57,647 nt of DNA from Acidiphilium iwatense. GTDB taxonomy: Bacteria; Pseudomonadota; Alphaproteobacteria; Acetobacterales; Acetobacteraceae. Where the stretch lies: positions 1 to 57,647 of the forward strand of contig NZ_JAKGBZ010000022.1 in the NCBI RefSeq assembly GCF_021556475.1. The letters are read 5' to 3'. Every line of letters begins with the position of its first letter. The stretch's first letter is position 1. Under the pieces are notes generated by a model. The model was not told the origin of the DNA and did no database searches. It worked only from the letters and a program-made list of their open reading frames with translations. Of the stretch, positions 23,521 through 32,801 are shown one piece after another. The translations under genes were made by a program, and so were the position numbers.

Positions 23521-24566
23521 AGCCGTCTTTCCGTAAAGCCGGAAGCCCGGCTTTGCTCGCAATCGTAAACCTGCGTTTCCGCGCATTCGCGCTGCCGATC
23601 GCGCTGCTTCTCGCATCGGCCCTTGGCGGCTGCGCCACAACCTTCAAGCCACCTGAGATCTCCTACGATAATGCAACGCCGGCCGTGCTCACCCCCGATC
23701 CACCAGCGCCGGTGAAGGTGGTGGAATTGCCGAAGCCGCTTCCGCTTCCCGGCCAGTTGAAGCCGATTGAGCACGGCAAGCTGCCGCCGGAACCGGCCGA
23801 TCCCGCCGCGCGCATCAGGCAGGCCAACGCCGCCGCGCGCGTGCAGCCCAAGCGCGACGGCTTTATCAACGCCATGCAGGTCTATCCCTTCGCCGATGGC
23901 GCGCTCTATCAGGTCTATTGCGCCGTGGGCGAGATCACCGACATCGCGCTCCAGCCGGGCGAGCAGCTTGTTGGCTCCGGCCCGGTCGCGGCCGGCGACA
24001 CGGTGCGGTGGATCATCGGCGACACCCAGAGCGGAGCCGGAGCGACCGCCCAGGTCCATATTCTCGTCAAGCCGACGCGGCCCGAGCTGGTGACGAACCT
24101 CATCATCAACACCGATCGCCGCACCTATCACATGGAGCTGCGTTCGGATGAGAAAACCTACATGGCCTCGGTCTCCTGGCAATATCCGCAGGACCAGCTC
24201 ATCGCGCTGCGCCGGCAGAACGCAGAAGTCCAAGCCGCGCAGCCCGTCGCCACGGGTGTCGATCTCGCCCGCATCAACTTCCGCTATACGATCGAGGGCG
24301 ACCGTGTGCCCTGGCGTCCGCTACGCGCCTTCGACGACGGGCGGCAGGTCTACATCGAATTCCCGTCCGGCATCGCTCAGGGCGAGATGCCGCCGCTGTT
24401 CGTCGTCGGCCCTGCCGGCAAGACCTCCGAACTGGTGAACTACCGCGTCCGCGACAACTACATGATCGTCGATCGGCTGTTCGCCGCCGCCGAACTCCGC
24501 TTCGGCGACAAGAACTCCGAGAAGCGCGTCCGCATCGTGCGTACCGACGGGAGGCCGGCGTCGTGA
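23517..24566 (+). CDS. trbG: TrbG, VirB9-like outer-ring lipoprotein
   Basis: A 349-residue protein with a lipoprotein signal (LLASALGGCATT, lipidated Cys39). A proline-rich linker leads to the VirB9 beta domain: VYPFADGALYQVYCAVGEIT, VHILVKPTRPELVTNLIINT, DRRTYHMELRS, then FRYTIEGD. With TrbI it forms the outer-membrane core of the channel. It is coupled to both neighbours by ATGA. Confidence 0.94.
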   Translation: MKPSFRKAGSPALLAIVNLRFRAFALPIALLLASALGGCATTFKPPEISYDNATPAVLTPDPPAPVKVVELPKPLPLPGQLKPIEHGKLPPEPADPAARIRQANAAARVQPKRDGFINAMQVYPFADGALYQVYCAVGEITDIALQPGEQLVGSGPVAAGDTVRWIIGDTQSGAGATAQVHILVKPTRPELVTNLIINTDRRTYHMELRSDEKTYMASVSWQYPQDQLIALRRQNAEVQAAQPVATGVDLARINFRYTIEGDRVPWRPLRAFDDGRQVYIEFPSGIAQGEMPPLFVVGPAGKTSELVNYRVRDNYMIVDRLFAAAELRFGDKNSEKRVRIVRTDGRPAS

Positions 24567-25759
24567 GCGAACCCGATCCCCGGAATGAGGAGGAGCCAGC
24601 TCCTGCGGTGACGGTCGGTGATGCGGCTACGCCGATGCGCCTGCGTGGCGAGGCGCCGCGCGTCACGCGCCTGTCGCGCAAGGCGCTCACGGCGATGGGA
24701 GTTATCGCCAGTGTCGGCATCGGCGGGGCGCTGGTCTACGCGCTTCAGACCAACCACACCGGCAAGACGGGGCAGGAACTCTATTCGACCGACAACCGCG
24801 CGACGGCGGATGGTCTCGCGGCCCTGCCGCACGACTATACCGGCGTGCCGCAGCTTGGGCCGCCGCTTCCCGGCGATCTCGGCCGGCCGATCCTCAGCGC
24901 ACAGAACCGGGGCCAGGCCGCGCCTACGCCCGTCCCCGGCCCGAGCGCCGAAGAACAGCGTCGGCTTCAGGAGATCGAGGCCGCGCGAACCAGCAAGCTC
25001 TTCTCCGGCGTCGAGGGACGCAATGCAACGGCGGGCGCCAGCGTCACCCCCAATCCCCAGCCGGCGCCAACGCTCGCCAATCTTGGCCTCGCGCCGCCGG
25101 CCACAACCTCCACCGCGCAGGATCGGCAAACCGCTTTCCTCACCGCCGATGCCGATCGCAAGACCGTTGCGCCCGATCGCGTTCAGGCGCCCGCCTCTCC
25201 GAACATCCTGCAGGCCGGCGCGGTCATCCCGGCCGCGATGATCACCGGCATCCGCTCCGACCTTCCCGGCCAGATCACGGCCCAGGTGACGGAGAACGTC
25301 TATGACAGCCCGACCGGCCGCATACTCCTTATCCCGCAAGGCACGCGCGTTATCGGCCAATATGACGACAATGTCGGTTTCGGGCAGAGCCGCGTGCTGC
25401 TTGTCTGGAACCGGCTGATCTTCCCGAACGGGCGCTCGATCGTTCTCGAGCGCCAGCCCGGCGCGGACACCGAAGGCTATGCCGGCCTTCAGGATGGCGT
25501 CGATTACCATTGGGGGGAGCTGTTCAAGGCGGGGTTGCTCTCCACCATCCTCAGCGTTGGTTCTGAAGCCGGCTATTCCGGCAATGAGAGCGACATCGCC
25601 CGCGCGCTGCAACAGGGCGCGTCCAACAGCACCAGCCAGATCGGACAGCAGCTCGTCGGGCGCCAGCTCAACATCGCGCCAACGTTGACGATCCGGCCGG
25701 GCTTCCCAGTGCGGATTGTTGTGACCCACGATTTGGTGCTTGAACCCTATGGAGGCTGA
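24563..25759 (+). CDS. trbI: TrbI, VirB10-like channel protein
   Basis: A 398-residue protein with a short cytoplasmic N-terminus, one membrane helix (about residues 46-66), a long proline-rich periplasmic linker and a C-terminal VirB10 barrel domain. Landmarks are VIPAAMITGIRSDLPGQITA, GRILLIPQGTRVIGQYD, DGVDYHWGELFKAGLLSTIL and RPGFPVRIVVTHDLVLEPY. It spans both membranes and transmits energy to the outer ring. It ends one base before the DUF2274 start. Confidence 0.95.
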   Translation: MSEPDPRNEEEPAPAVTVGDAATPMRLRGEAPRVTRLSRKALTAMGVIASVGIGGALVYALQTNHTGKTGQELYSTDNRATADGLAALPHDYTGVPQLGPPLPGDLGRPILSAQNRGQAAPTPVPGPSAEEQRRLQEIEAARTSKLFSGVEGRNATAGASVTPNPQPAPTLANLGLAPPATTSTAQDRQTAFLTADADRKTVAPDRVQAPASPNILQAGAVIPAAMITGIRSDLPGQITAQVTENVYDSPTGRILLIPQGTRVIGQYDDNVGFGQSRVLLVWNRLIFPNGRSIVLERQPGADTEGYAGLQDGVDYHWGELFKAGLLSTILSVGSEAGYSGNESDIARALQQGASNSTSQIGQQLVGRQLNIAPTLTIRPGFPVRIVVTHDLVLEPYGG

Positions 25760-25760
25760 T

Positions 25761-26018
25761 ATGGGAAAGCTGAAACTTGGGCCGATCGCCGATCAGAAGC
25801 CGGTAAAGGTTTCGCTGGAGCTGCCGGCGGCGCTCCATCGCGATCTGGTTGCCTATGGCGAGGCGCTCGGCCGTGAAACAGACCAGGCACCCATTGATCC
25901 AATCCGCTTGATCGTGCCCATGCTGGAGCGGTTCGTCGCGACAGACCGGGGATTTGCCAAAGCCAGACGCAGGAATTGTGGCCTCGGAAGCAAGACCGGC
26001 CCTACGGCAGTGGTGTAG
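25761..26018 (+). CDS. DUF2274 family protein
   Basis: An 85-residue DUF2274 protein, the usual last gene of this trb operon (MGKLKLGPIADQKPVKVSLE then LPAALHRDLVAYGEAL). The pattern resembles a ribbon-helix-helix protein. GGAGG six bases upstream of ATG 25761 sets the start, inside the end of trbI. Its last 17 bases overlap the convergent LysR gene on the other strand. Function unknown; it may control transfer genes. Confidence 0.85.
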   Translation: MGKLKLGPIADQKPVKVSLELPAALHRDLVAYGEALGRETDQAPIDPIRLIVPMLERFVATDRGFAKARRRNCGLGSKTGPTAVV

Positions 26019-26952
26019 AGGCGATTTGCGAAACGCCGGCAGCCATCCGCTTCGAAAGTGTCCGCGCCGTGCTGAGGAGCCGCCGGAAGGCGGGATTGTC
26101 GTTGCGCAGCGACCATATCGCCCTGAAGGGCAGCCTTTCGCCCAGGATCGGCCGATAGACGACACCGGGAAATGCGGCGCCGGTAGTCGCCTCGCTGGTC
26201 AAGGTAAGCCCCCGACCGAGGGTGACAAGCCTCATGAGGTTGTCTCGACCGACGCCGCATTGCTCCACGGTCGGATGATGGCCCAGCTCCGCCAGATGCT
26301 TCACGAGATAATCGTGGATCTCCGGACCCGGATTGGTCTCGCTGACGATGAAGTGCTCATCTCGAAGATCGTCCCAACCGATCTCTTCACGCTCGGCCAA
26401 GCCGTGATCTCGGGGGACGACCACGAAAACACGCTCATCCCAAAGACGGGCCGTGTCGCAGCCATAGGCAGCAGGTTCGCCCGTGAGAAAGGCGACATCC
26501 ATGCGGTGATGCTGAACGGCAGCAACGTGTTCCGCCGGGCCACCTTCGACAAAATCTAGGTGAACGAACGGATTGTCCGCCTGATAAGCTTGCAGCAGAT
26601 CGGCGAGGAAGCCCGAGGCCAGCGACGAGAAGATGCCGATCCGCACCATGCCGGCCTCGCCGCGCCCCGCCGCGCCAGCATCTTTCAAGGCATATTCGAT
26701 GCGGCCTACGGCTTGTCGTGCGTGGTTCAGGAATCTCGTGCCCGCATTGGTAAGCTTTACGCCACCGGGGTGACGGATAAACAGCGCGACACCGATCTCA
26801 TCTTCCAGTTCCCGGATGCCACGGCTGATCGTCGATTCCCACAAGCCCAGTTCTGCGGCTGCTTGCCGGAAACTACGTTTCTCCGCCGCCGCCAGCACGT
26901 AGTGCAAATATTGCAAAACGATTTTGGAGGAAAGGGTCGTCGCGCTTTGCAT
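26002..26952 (-). CDS. LysR-family regulator
   Basis: A 316-residue LysR regulator. The N-terminal winged helix spans residues 10-70 (YLHYVLAAAEKRSFRQAAAE, WESTISRGIRELEDEIG), followed by the effector domain (GMVRIGIFSSLASGFLADLL to the C-terminus). LysR genes commonly follow trbI-DUF2274 in related ICEs. The final 167 bp of coding sequence recurs as a degenerate copy at 30600-30766. The 204-bp region upstream shows no other gene. Its target is unknown. Confidence 0.9.
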   Translation of the reverse strand: MQSATTLSSKIVLQYLHYVLAAAEKRSFRQAAAELGLWESTISRGIRELEDEIGVALFIRHPGGVKLTNAGTRFLNHARQAVGRIEYALKDAGAAGRGEAGMVRIGIFSSLASGFLADLLQAYQADNPFVHLDFVEGGPAEHVAAVQHHRMDVAFLTGEPAAYGCDTARLWDERVFVVVPRDHGLAEREEIGWDDLRDEHFIVSETNPGPEIHDYLVKHLAELGHHPTVEQCGVGRDNLMRLVTLGRGLTLTSEATTGAAFPGVVYRPILGERLPFRAIWSLRNDNPAFRRLLSTARTLSKRMAAGVSQIASTPLP

Positions 26953-27156
26953 CTAGCGTCGATCATATTTCACGGGTCGCCCTTGTGCGCTGATTAACCC
27001 GAGTTTCTCGAAACGGAATAATGACAAGCACAACCGTTGGATCAAGGACGAGCGGCACCTCATGCCAACGAACGGAGAAGTCAGCGAGCACCGCCGCCTC
27101 GCCGAGCCGGCCCCTATGTCTCGCAGCTAAATCCACTATCTGTCCGCCCCGCGCTT

Positions 27157-28227
27157 TCATTCGAGCAGTCTTCTGGCCCCGGCCCAGACCTGCTGCGTAG
27201 TTTCAAATGCCGGTAGGTCGAGCGCCAAAGACGCAGCCTGTCCGGCCCAAGCTTGCATGCGATCAACGTCTCCGGCTGCCGCCGCCGCGGCGCGCATCGG
27301 TTCAGTCAGGCCCCGCTGCACTGGATATGGCGCTGGCGGTGGTGCCTCCGATTTGGCTGCGGCGCGAACATACGATCCTGCTATGGCGCGCCCGGAGCGG
27401 CCGGAGAACGCGCGGGTGAGCACCGTTTCTTCGGGTTCTATCTTTGTGAGAGCGTCGGCCCAGGCTGGGCTGATCTTAGCCTCTGGGCTGCGAAGGAAGC
27501 CGGTCCCGATTTGCACTGCGCTCGCGCCAAGCAGTAAAGCTGCCGCCACGCCCCGACCATCGGCGATCCCACCCGTTGCTACGAGCGGCACCGTTAGACG
27601 GTCAGCGAGCCGAGGTAGCAGAGCAAATAAGCCAACCGCGTGCGACTCGGCCTGTGCTGCATCGAATGCACCGCGATGTCCCCCAGCCTCGGCTCCTTGC
27701 GCGACGACAGCATCAGCACCAGCCGCTTCGGCAGCCAGCGCCTCGGAGAGAGTCGTCGCGCAGGCAAACCATGCGATTCCGCGATCCTTTAGCGCCGCCA
27801 CGAATGCTGGTGGATAGAGGCCCATGATGGAGGACACTACGTGGGGCCGCACTTCCAGCAGCGCCGCGCATTGCGCCGTAAAGTCTGGCGGCGTCGCGTC
27901 TCCCGCTTCGGCGGGCACCGTGGGTCCCCAAGTTTCGAGGAATGTGCGCTGTCGCGCCTCCAAGGCAGGGTCGCGGACGGGAGCGGGGTCTGGAATCCAC
28001 AGGTTGACCTGAAACGCACCGTTGCTTTGGGCACGAAATTCGGTAGCCCATTCGGCAATACCCGCCGGCGATGTCAGGAGTGCCCCCATGCCGCCCATCC
28101 CGCCGGCATTTGCAACGGCGGCTGCGAGGCCCGGCGGGCAGGCACCCGCCATAGGCGCCTGCAGGATCGGCATGGTCAGACCGAAGCGGCTGCAGAATGC
28201 ATCCGCACGTTCGAGGGTTGTCGTCAT
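27157..28227 (-). CDS. Nitronate monooxygenase family flavoprotein
   Basis: A 356-residue NAD(P)H-dependent flavin oxidoreductase of the 2-nitropropane dioxygenase/NMO family. The TIM-barrel FMN motifs are [40 protein letters not shown] and [20 protein letters not shown] then QIGTGFL. The His in GGHRG is the usual catalytic base. Members oxidise nitronates or related toxic nitro compounds. The start at 28227 overlaps the stop of the MFS gene by ATGA, so they form one operon. The divergent LysR at 29515 is the likely regulator. Confidence 0.88.
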   Translation of the reverse strand: MTTTLERADAFCSRFGLTMPILQAPMAGACPPGLAAAVANAGGMGGMGALLTSPAGIAEWATEFRAQSNGAFQVNLWIPDPAPVRDPALEARQRTFLETWGPTVPAEAGDATPPDFTAQCAALLEVRPHVVSSIMGLYPPAFVAALKDRGIAWFACATTLSEALAAEAAGADAVVAQGAEAGGHRGAFDAAQAESHAVGLFALLPRLADRLTVPLVATGGIADGRGVAAALLLGASAVQIGTGFLRSPEAKISPAWADALTKIEPEETVLTRAFSGRSGRAIAGSYVRAAAKSEAPPPAPYPVQRGLTEPMRAAAAAAGDVDRMQAWAGQAASLALDLPAFETTQQVWAGARRLLE

Positions 28228-29414
28228 GAAGACGGTCTCCTTTGGATCAGCACCAAGGCCGCTGCAACGGCGAGCGCAATTGCAGCGACGATTGAAGGGA
28301 CTATGAAGCTGCCCGTTCGGTCGAAGACCAGGCCGGCGAAGCTTGGTCCCAGGATTTGCCCCACACCGAAGGCGCTCGTCATCAGTCCGAGCACTTGCCG
28401 CGCATTGCCTCGGGCAAGCTCCCGGCCGCGCATCAAGCCGAGAGCGGTCAGTCCCATGAACGTTCCGCCCACGCAGACGCTGGCCGCAAAGACCCCCGTT
28501 GTCGTAGACCAGCCGACACTTGCGAGAACGCCCACAGCCTCGACCAGAGCAGCCAGGGCGAAAGCACCGGGAATGGTGAGGCGCGTAGCGAGCCAGTTCC
28601 ACAGCGCGACGGAGGGTGCGGCCGAGAGACCGAAAATGACCCACACCAGCGGCTCCAGTTCCCGGATGGCGGGATTGCCGCGAACGATGGCGACGAGGAA
28701 AGTCGCCGTTATGACGTATCCGAAGCCGAAGAATCCGTAAGCCAGGACAAGGCCGAGCAGAGGGCGTCCGGGGGGAGGTGCGCACTCAGCCGTCTCGCTG
28801 ACAGGCACCGCCGTCCTGGTGGGAATCATCTGCCCGGCGGCGAATGCTCCAACGACCGATAGCAATCCGCTCGCGAGCCAAAGCGTCTGCCAACTTTGTC
28901 CCGTCGCGCGCAGCGACGAGACCAGCACGGCGGATACCGCGATGCCGGCGCCGACGCCGGCAAATAGAATCGCGCTGAAGCCGGCGCGTCCTCTATGCGC
29001 CATGAAGTCCAGCAAGAGGGCGGATGTGAAGACCAGCACCAGCGCGCTCGCAATGCCCCCCAGGAAACGCAGGGCTACGAAAGCCCACATCGACTGCACA
29101 AGCCCCATCGCGGCGGTGGTGGCGGCACTTCCCCCCAAGCCAATGAGCAGCCAGAGCCGTCGCGTCCCCGGCAGGCTGGTCCTGGAGGCGAGCAGCGCGC
29201 CGACGAGATAGCCCGCGAAATTGGCCGATGCGATAAGACCAATGCTGAATTTGGAAAGACCAAGCCCGGCAGCCATGACTGGAAGGATCGGCGTATAGAC
29301 GAATCGGCCAATACCGATTCCGACTGCGAGCGCGATCAAACCGCCGAGGGCTGGCACGAATATATCGCGCCCCGACGTCACATCGAACGGCATTTCGCGT
29401 GCGCGGTGCATCAT
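28224..29414 (-). CDS. MFS transporter, YbfB/YjiJ type
   Basis: A 396-residue major facilitator protein of the YbfB/YjiJ group: [52 protein letters not shown], and about 12 membrane helices in two bundles. Substrate unknown; partnering with the nitronate monooxygenase suggests uptake or export of a related compound. GGGGAG directly before the ATG pair at 29414/29411 suggests the start there; an in-frame start at 29465 is possible. Confidence 0.85.
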   Translation of the reverse strand: MMHRAREMPFDVTSGRDIFVPALGGLIALAVGIGIGRFVYTPILPVMAAGLGLSKFSIGLIASANFAGYLVGALLASRTSLPGTRRLWLLIGLGGSAATTAAMGLVQSMWAFVALRFLGGIASALVLVFTSALLLDFMAHRGRAGFSAILFAGVGAGIAVSAVLVSSLRATGQSWQTLWLASGLLSVVGAFAAGQMIPTRTAVPVSETAECAPPPGRPLLGLVLAYGFFGFGYVITATFLVAIVRGNPAIRELEPLVWVIFGLSAAPSVALWNWLATRLTIPGAFALAALVEAVGVLASVGWSTTTGVFAASVCVGGTFMGLTALGLMRGRELARGNARQVLGLMTSAFGVGQILGPSFAGLVFDRTGSFIVPSIVAAIALAVAAALVLIQRRPSS

Positions 29415-29514
29415 TCTCCCCGCTGGGTGTCTTTGGTCTCGACAATGGCCCGGCTTGCCCAGCATTGGAAATGAGAGTTAAAGATGATGGCGATCACTTT
29501 TGGAGATGGCCATC

Positions 29515-30471
29515 ATGGAATCGGGAGATCTTCGCTTTTTTGAAGCGGTAGCCCGCCATGGCGCCATGACGCGCGCCGCGGAAGAACTACACACCGTCCA
29601 GTCCAATGTTACCGCGCGCATCAGGGCACTGGAGCAGGCCGTGGGCGCCTCGCTGTTCGAGCGTCATTCTGTGGGCGTGACCCTGACGGACGCCGGCCGC
29701 AGGCTGCTGCCCTATGCGCAGCGCGTGTCGAGACTGCTGGAGGAAGCGAAGCGCGCAGTCCAAGACGACGGCACCCCTCGCGGCAGGCTGATTATCGGCT
29801 CGCTGGAGACGACTGCCGCGATGCGCCTTGCGCCGTTGTTGACCGGCTATGCGAAGGCTTACCCGCAAGTCGAACTCGCCATTCATCCCGGTACGACTTG
29901 CGAGCTGATAGCCGCCGTGAAGCAAGGTTCGGTCGATGGCGCATTCGTCTGCGGCCCTGTCCTGGACCCGGAGCTTGACCAACGGCCGATGTTCCAAGAG
30001 GAACTGTCGGTGCTCGCCTCGATGGCCGTGCATTCCCTCGACCACTTGATCGGCGCAGGCAACATCCGGTTAGCGGTGCTCCGCGCCGGATGCTCGTATC
30101 GTCAGCGGCTGGAAGAATTGCTGGCGCGGCGCGGCATCCCGGCGCCTCGCTTGATGGAGTTCGGGACATTGGAAACCATCTTGGCCTGCGTGGCCGCCGG
30201 CCTCGGCATTACGCTCTTGCCGCGCAGGATTTTGAGTAGCTCGCAATTCTCGGACAGCGTGGCTGTGTTCGGGCTGCCGCCATCGGAGGCCCAGGTCGAA
30301 ACCGTTTTCGTCTCCCGCCGCGATGCCACACCATCCAGTGCTCTGACTGCCTTCCTGGCGCTGGCCGAACAGGCTTTTCGGCCCGGAATGGAAGCGTCAG
30401 AAGGCACCGTCCTAAATGGCTCATTGCTACGGCAGGTCGGGAAAACCGTGCTTGCCCATCAGAACATCTGA
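29515..30471 (+). CDS. LysR-family regulator, divergent to MFS-NMO operon
   Basis: A 318-residue LysR regulator: winged helix LRFFEAVARHGAMTRAAEEL then QSNVTARIRALEQAVGASLF, and effector domain RGRLIIGSLETTAAMRLAPL through GLGITLLPRRIL. GGAG nine bases upstream favours ATG 29515 over upstream TTG/ATG starts. It is divergent from the MFS gene with about 100 bp between starts, the classic LysR control layout. It is unrelated in detail to the 26002 LysR. Confidence 0.9.
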   Translation: MESGDLRFFEAVARHGAMTRAAEELHTVQSNVTARIRALEQAVGASLFERHSVGVTLTDAGRRLLPYAQRVSRLLEEAKRAVQDDGTPRGRLIIGSLETTAAMRLAPLLTGYAKAYPQVELAIHPGTTCELIAAVKQGSVDGAFVCGPVLDPELDQRPMFQEELSVLASMAVHSLDHLIGAGNIRLAVLRAGCSYRQRLEELLARRGIPAPRLMEFGTLETILACVAAGLGITLLPRRILSSSQFSDSVAVFGLPPSEAQVETVFVSRRDATPSSALTAFLALAEQAFRPGMEASEGTVLNGSLLRQVGKTVLAHQNI

Positions 30472-30599
30472 ATCGGCGTGCGGTACTTCAACCAGCCACT
30501 TCCATTTCAACTCGCGAGCAGCCTGTCACGAGAAATGTCGGGGCGCAAATTTAGGTGTTTAATATAGAATAGTGCCCGGACCCGCTCGCCGTCCATTTT
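30472..30599. other. Spacer near ICE end
   Basis: This 128-bp stretch between the LysR gene and the LysR fragment is locally AT-rich (around 30550-30572). No gene, terminator or repeat is recognised. Confidence 0.4.
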
Positions 30600-30766
30600 G
30601 AGAGTGTCCGCGCCATGCTCAGGAGACGGCGGAAGGTGGGGTTGTCGTTGCGCAGCGACCATACGGCACCGAAGGGCAACCGTTCACCGTCGATAGGTCG
30701 ATAGACGACGCCGGGGAAGGCCGCGCCGGTTGTCGCCTCGCTGGTCAGGGTCAGACCTCGGCCGAG
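30600..30766 (-). pseudogene. LysR C-terminal fragment, copy of 26054-26220
   Basis: The minus strand encodes LGRGLTLTSEATTGAAFPGV and RLPFGAVWSLRNDNPTFRRL, nearly the same as the C-terminal part of the 26002 LysR gene. The two 167-bp segments have equal length with no gaps and are about 83 percent identical by hand count. The match stops abruptly at 30766, next to a tRNA-3'-end-like sequence. No N-terminal HTH is present, so it is a remnant. It is oriented as the full gene, so the two copies are direct repeats flanking the cargo. Confidence 0.85.
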
Positions 30767-30947
30767 CCACCTAAGGGGATTCGAACGCGGGGCCAGCACG
30801 CTTGAGGGCGACGACCCTCAGAGCACCCGAAACACTACATGCGACCGGCCCCAGCTATGCGGTGGTATCTCGGTGGTATCTTTCCCAAAAATCAAGGGCG
30901 ACGACCCGAAGGTCGCCGTGCCATCCCATTGATTTCTCGATGGAATT
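30767..30947. other. ICE end region with short repeats
   Basis: The minus strand at 30770-30790 reads GTTCGAATCCCCTTAGG, like the T-arm and acceptor side of a tRNA. AGGGCGACGACCC occurs at 30805-30817 and 30895-30907. GGTGGTATCT occurs twice within 30861-30881. Such short direct repeats next to a tRNA attachment site resemble integrase arm-binding sites. Open frames running from here across the tRNA are not coding. Confidence 0.45.
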
Positions 30948-31022
30948 TGGAGCGGGCGAAGGGATTCGAACCCTCGACCCCAACCTTGGCAAGGTTGTGC
31001 TCTACCCCTGAGCTACGCCCGC
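30948..31022 (-). tRNA. tRNA-Gly (GCC), ICE boundary
   Basis: The minus strand folds as a full cloverleaf. The acceptor GCGGGCG pairs with CGCCCGC, the D arm is GCTC/GAGC, the anticodon loop TTGCCAA gives GCC (glycine), the T arm contains GGTTCGAATCC, and CCA is encoded. The 3' end faces the ICE genes, the usual geometry for integration into a tRNA 3' end that leaves the gene intact. Confidence 0.95.
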
Positions 31023-31034
31023 TCGGCGAGCACG

Positions 31035-31063
31035 CTGATACCCAGCTTCGATGGCGATTGCAA
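31035..31063 (-). promoter_or_regulatory. Likely tRNA-Gly promoter
   Basis: On the minus strand TTGCAA (31063-31058) and TATCAG (31040-31035) are separated by 17 bp, and the -10 box ends about 12 bases before the mature 5' end. Spacing and position fit a sigma-70 promoter. Confidence 0.5.
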
Positions 31064-31182
31064 GCCACCGGACGATCCCGTAATCCGCTTGCAACGAGGC
31101 CATGACAGCCCGATTGCTCGCCACGGCTTGCGCCTCGGCAGCGAGCCATCATGTAAACCATCAAATGAACGGATTGCTTGCC

Positions 31183-32127
31183 ATGGATCATCCATTGGGA
31201 CCGAAAACCGCATCCTCCGGCCAAACCACGGCGGATGACACCATGATCGTCGAGGGAAATCAGGCCAACTTCATGAAGGACGTGGTCGATGCGTCCCGTG
31301 AACGGCCGGTTCTGGTGGATTTCTGGGCGACCTGGTGCGGACCGTGCAAGACCTTGACACCCGCGCTCGAGAAGGCGGTCCGCGCGGCTGGCGGGCGCGT
31401 GAAGCTGGTCAAAATCGACATCGACCAGAACAAGGCCCTGGTGCAGCAGCTCGCTGGCCTCGGCTTGCCCCTGCAGTCGGTGCCCACCGTGGCCGCGTTC
31501 TGGCAGGGCCAGATCGCCGATCTGTTCCAGGGCGCGCTGCCTGAAAGCGAAATCCGCCGCTTCATCGAGGCGTTGCTCAAACTCGCCGGATTGTCCGCGC
31601 CGTCGGCCGATCTGATCGCCGACGCGCGCAAGGCGCTCGATGCGAACGACTCCGCCCAGGCGGCGGAATTGTTCGGCGCCGCCCTGAACGAGGACCCGGA
31701 GCGTCCGGAAGCCTGGGCCGGCCTGGCGCGCGCATTGCTTGCCCTGGGCGACGATGCGCAGGCCGAGGCAATACTCGCGGATGTTCCCACCAAACTGGCT
31801 GATCATGCGGACATCGTCGGTGCCCGCGCCGCGATCGCCGTGGCCCGCGAAGGACGCGAGGCCGCCAGTGCAAGGAATACGCTCGAAACCAAGCTCGCGG
31901 CCGATCCGAACGACCATGAGGCGCGCTATGCTCTCGCAAATGCGCTGAATTCGGTCGGCGAACGTCAGGCGGCGGCCGATGCCCTGCTCGAAATCATGCG
32001 CCGGGATCGGAGCTGGAATGACGACGCCGCGCGGCTTCAACTTTTGAAATTCTTCGAGGCTTGGGGGTTCGACGATCCCGACACCATGACGGCACGCCGG
32101 AAATTGTCGGCCTTTCTGTTCAGTTGA
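31183..32127 (+). CDS. Thioredoxin-TPR protein (CnoX/YbbN-like)
   Basis: A 314-residue protein: a thioredoxin fold in residues 20-125 with the full active site WATWCGPC (C52, C55) and the cis-proline region QSVPTVAAFW, followed by TPR-like helices (DANDSAQAAELFGAALNEDP onward). The layout is that of CnoX/YbbN, a chaperedoxin that protects proteins under hypochlorite or oxidative stress. E. coli YbbN lacks one cysteine; this one keeps both. The start is uncertain: ATG 31183 or 31165 are in frame, without a strong ribosome site. Confidence 0.88.
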   Translation: MDHPLGPKTASSGQTTADDTMIVEGNQANFMKDVVDASRERPVLVDFWATWCGPCKTLTPALEKAVRAAGGRVKLVKIDIDQNKALVQQLAGLGLPLQSVPTVAAFWQGQIADLFQGALPESEIRRFIEALLKLAGLSAPSADLIADARKALDANDSAQAAELFGAALNEDPERPEAWAGLARALLALGDDAQAEAILADVPTKLADHADIVGARAAIAVAREGREAASARNTLETKLAADPNDHEARYALANALNSVGERQAAADALLEIMRRDRSWNDDAARLQLLKFFEAWGFDDPDTMTARRKLSAFLFS

Positions 32128-32141
32128 CCGTCGAGCCTGGC

Positions 32142-32801
32142 ATGACAGGGGCTGCCGCACGGATCGAGGGACTCCCGGAAATCTTCCCGGTTTTCCCCTT
32201 GACCGGCGCCTTGCTATTGCCAGGCGGCCGGTTGCCGCTGAACATTTTCGAACCGCGCTATCTCGCCATGGTTGACGACGCCCTCGGCGCGGGTCGGGTT
32301 TTCGGGATGATCCAGCCCGATCCGCAACGGCCCGAGGGCCCGGTGGGGCCGAATTTATATCGTATCGGTTGTCTCGGACGGATTTCTGCATTCAGCGAAA
32401 CCGATGACGGCCGTTACCTGATTACTCTCACGGGTCTGATCCGATTTTGCGTCGTCGAAGAGGCCGAGATGCGGCGCGGTTATCGCCGCGCTCATGGCGA
32501 TGTGTCGGAATTCCGCCATGACCTGGTGGTAGCGGCAGGCGGCGAGGGGATGGCCGATCGAACGGTGTCCCGGTCGCGATTGATGGCATCGCTTCGACGC
32601 TATTTCCACGCGACCGGCGTGGATGCCAACTGGGACGCCATCGAGGCGATTTCGGACCAGGCTCTGGTCATCACCTTGTGCATGGCCTGCCCATTCAGTC
32701 CGGTGGAAAAACAGGCCTTGCTCGAAGCGCCGACCGAGGCCGAACGCGCTTCTGCGTTGCTGGCGCTCCTGGAAATCAACGCACACAGGCATCACGAATA
32801 G
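32142..32801 (+). CDS. LON substrate-binding-domain protein
   Basis: A 219-residue stand-alone LON N-terminal (PUA-like) domain protein: FPVFPLTGALLLPGGRLPLN, IFEPRYLAMVDDAL, GRVFGMIQ, IGCLGRISAFSETDDGRYLI. There is no ATPase or protease domain, as is usual for this family, which is often encoded next to the YbbN-like gene in alphaproteobacteria. Its role is unknown, possibly substrate recognition. It starts 14 bp after the thioredoxin gene and overlaps the end of flhB by 10 bp, convergently. Confidence 0.88.
   Translation: MTGAAARIEGLPEIFPVFPLTGALLLPGGRLPLNIFEPRYLAMVDDALGAGRVFGMIQPDPQRPEGPVGPNLYRIGCLGRISAFSETDDGRYLITLTGLIRFCVVEEAEMRRGYRRAHGDVSEFRHDLVVAAGGEGMADRTVSRSRLMASLRRYFHATGVDANWDAIEAISDQALVITLCMACPFSPVEKQALLEAPTEAERASALLALLEINAHRHHE

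Noticed and set aside
30802-31105. Open frames across the tRNA-Gly (for example GAGEGIRTLDPNLGKV)
   Set aside because: This is antisense tRNA sequence, a well-known false translation. No integrase catalytic motif is present.
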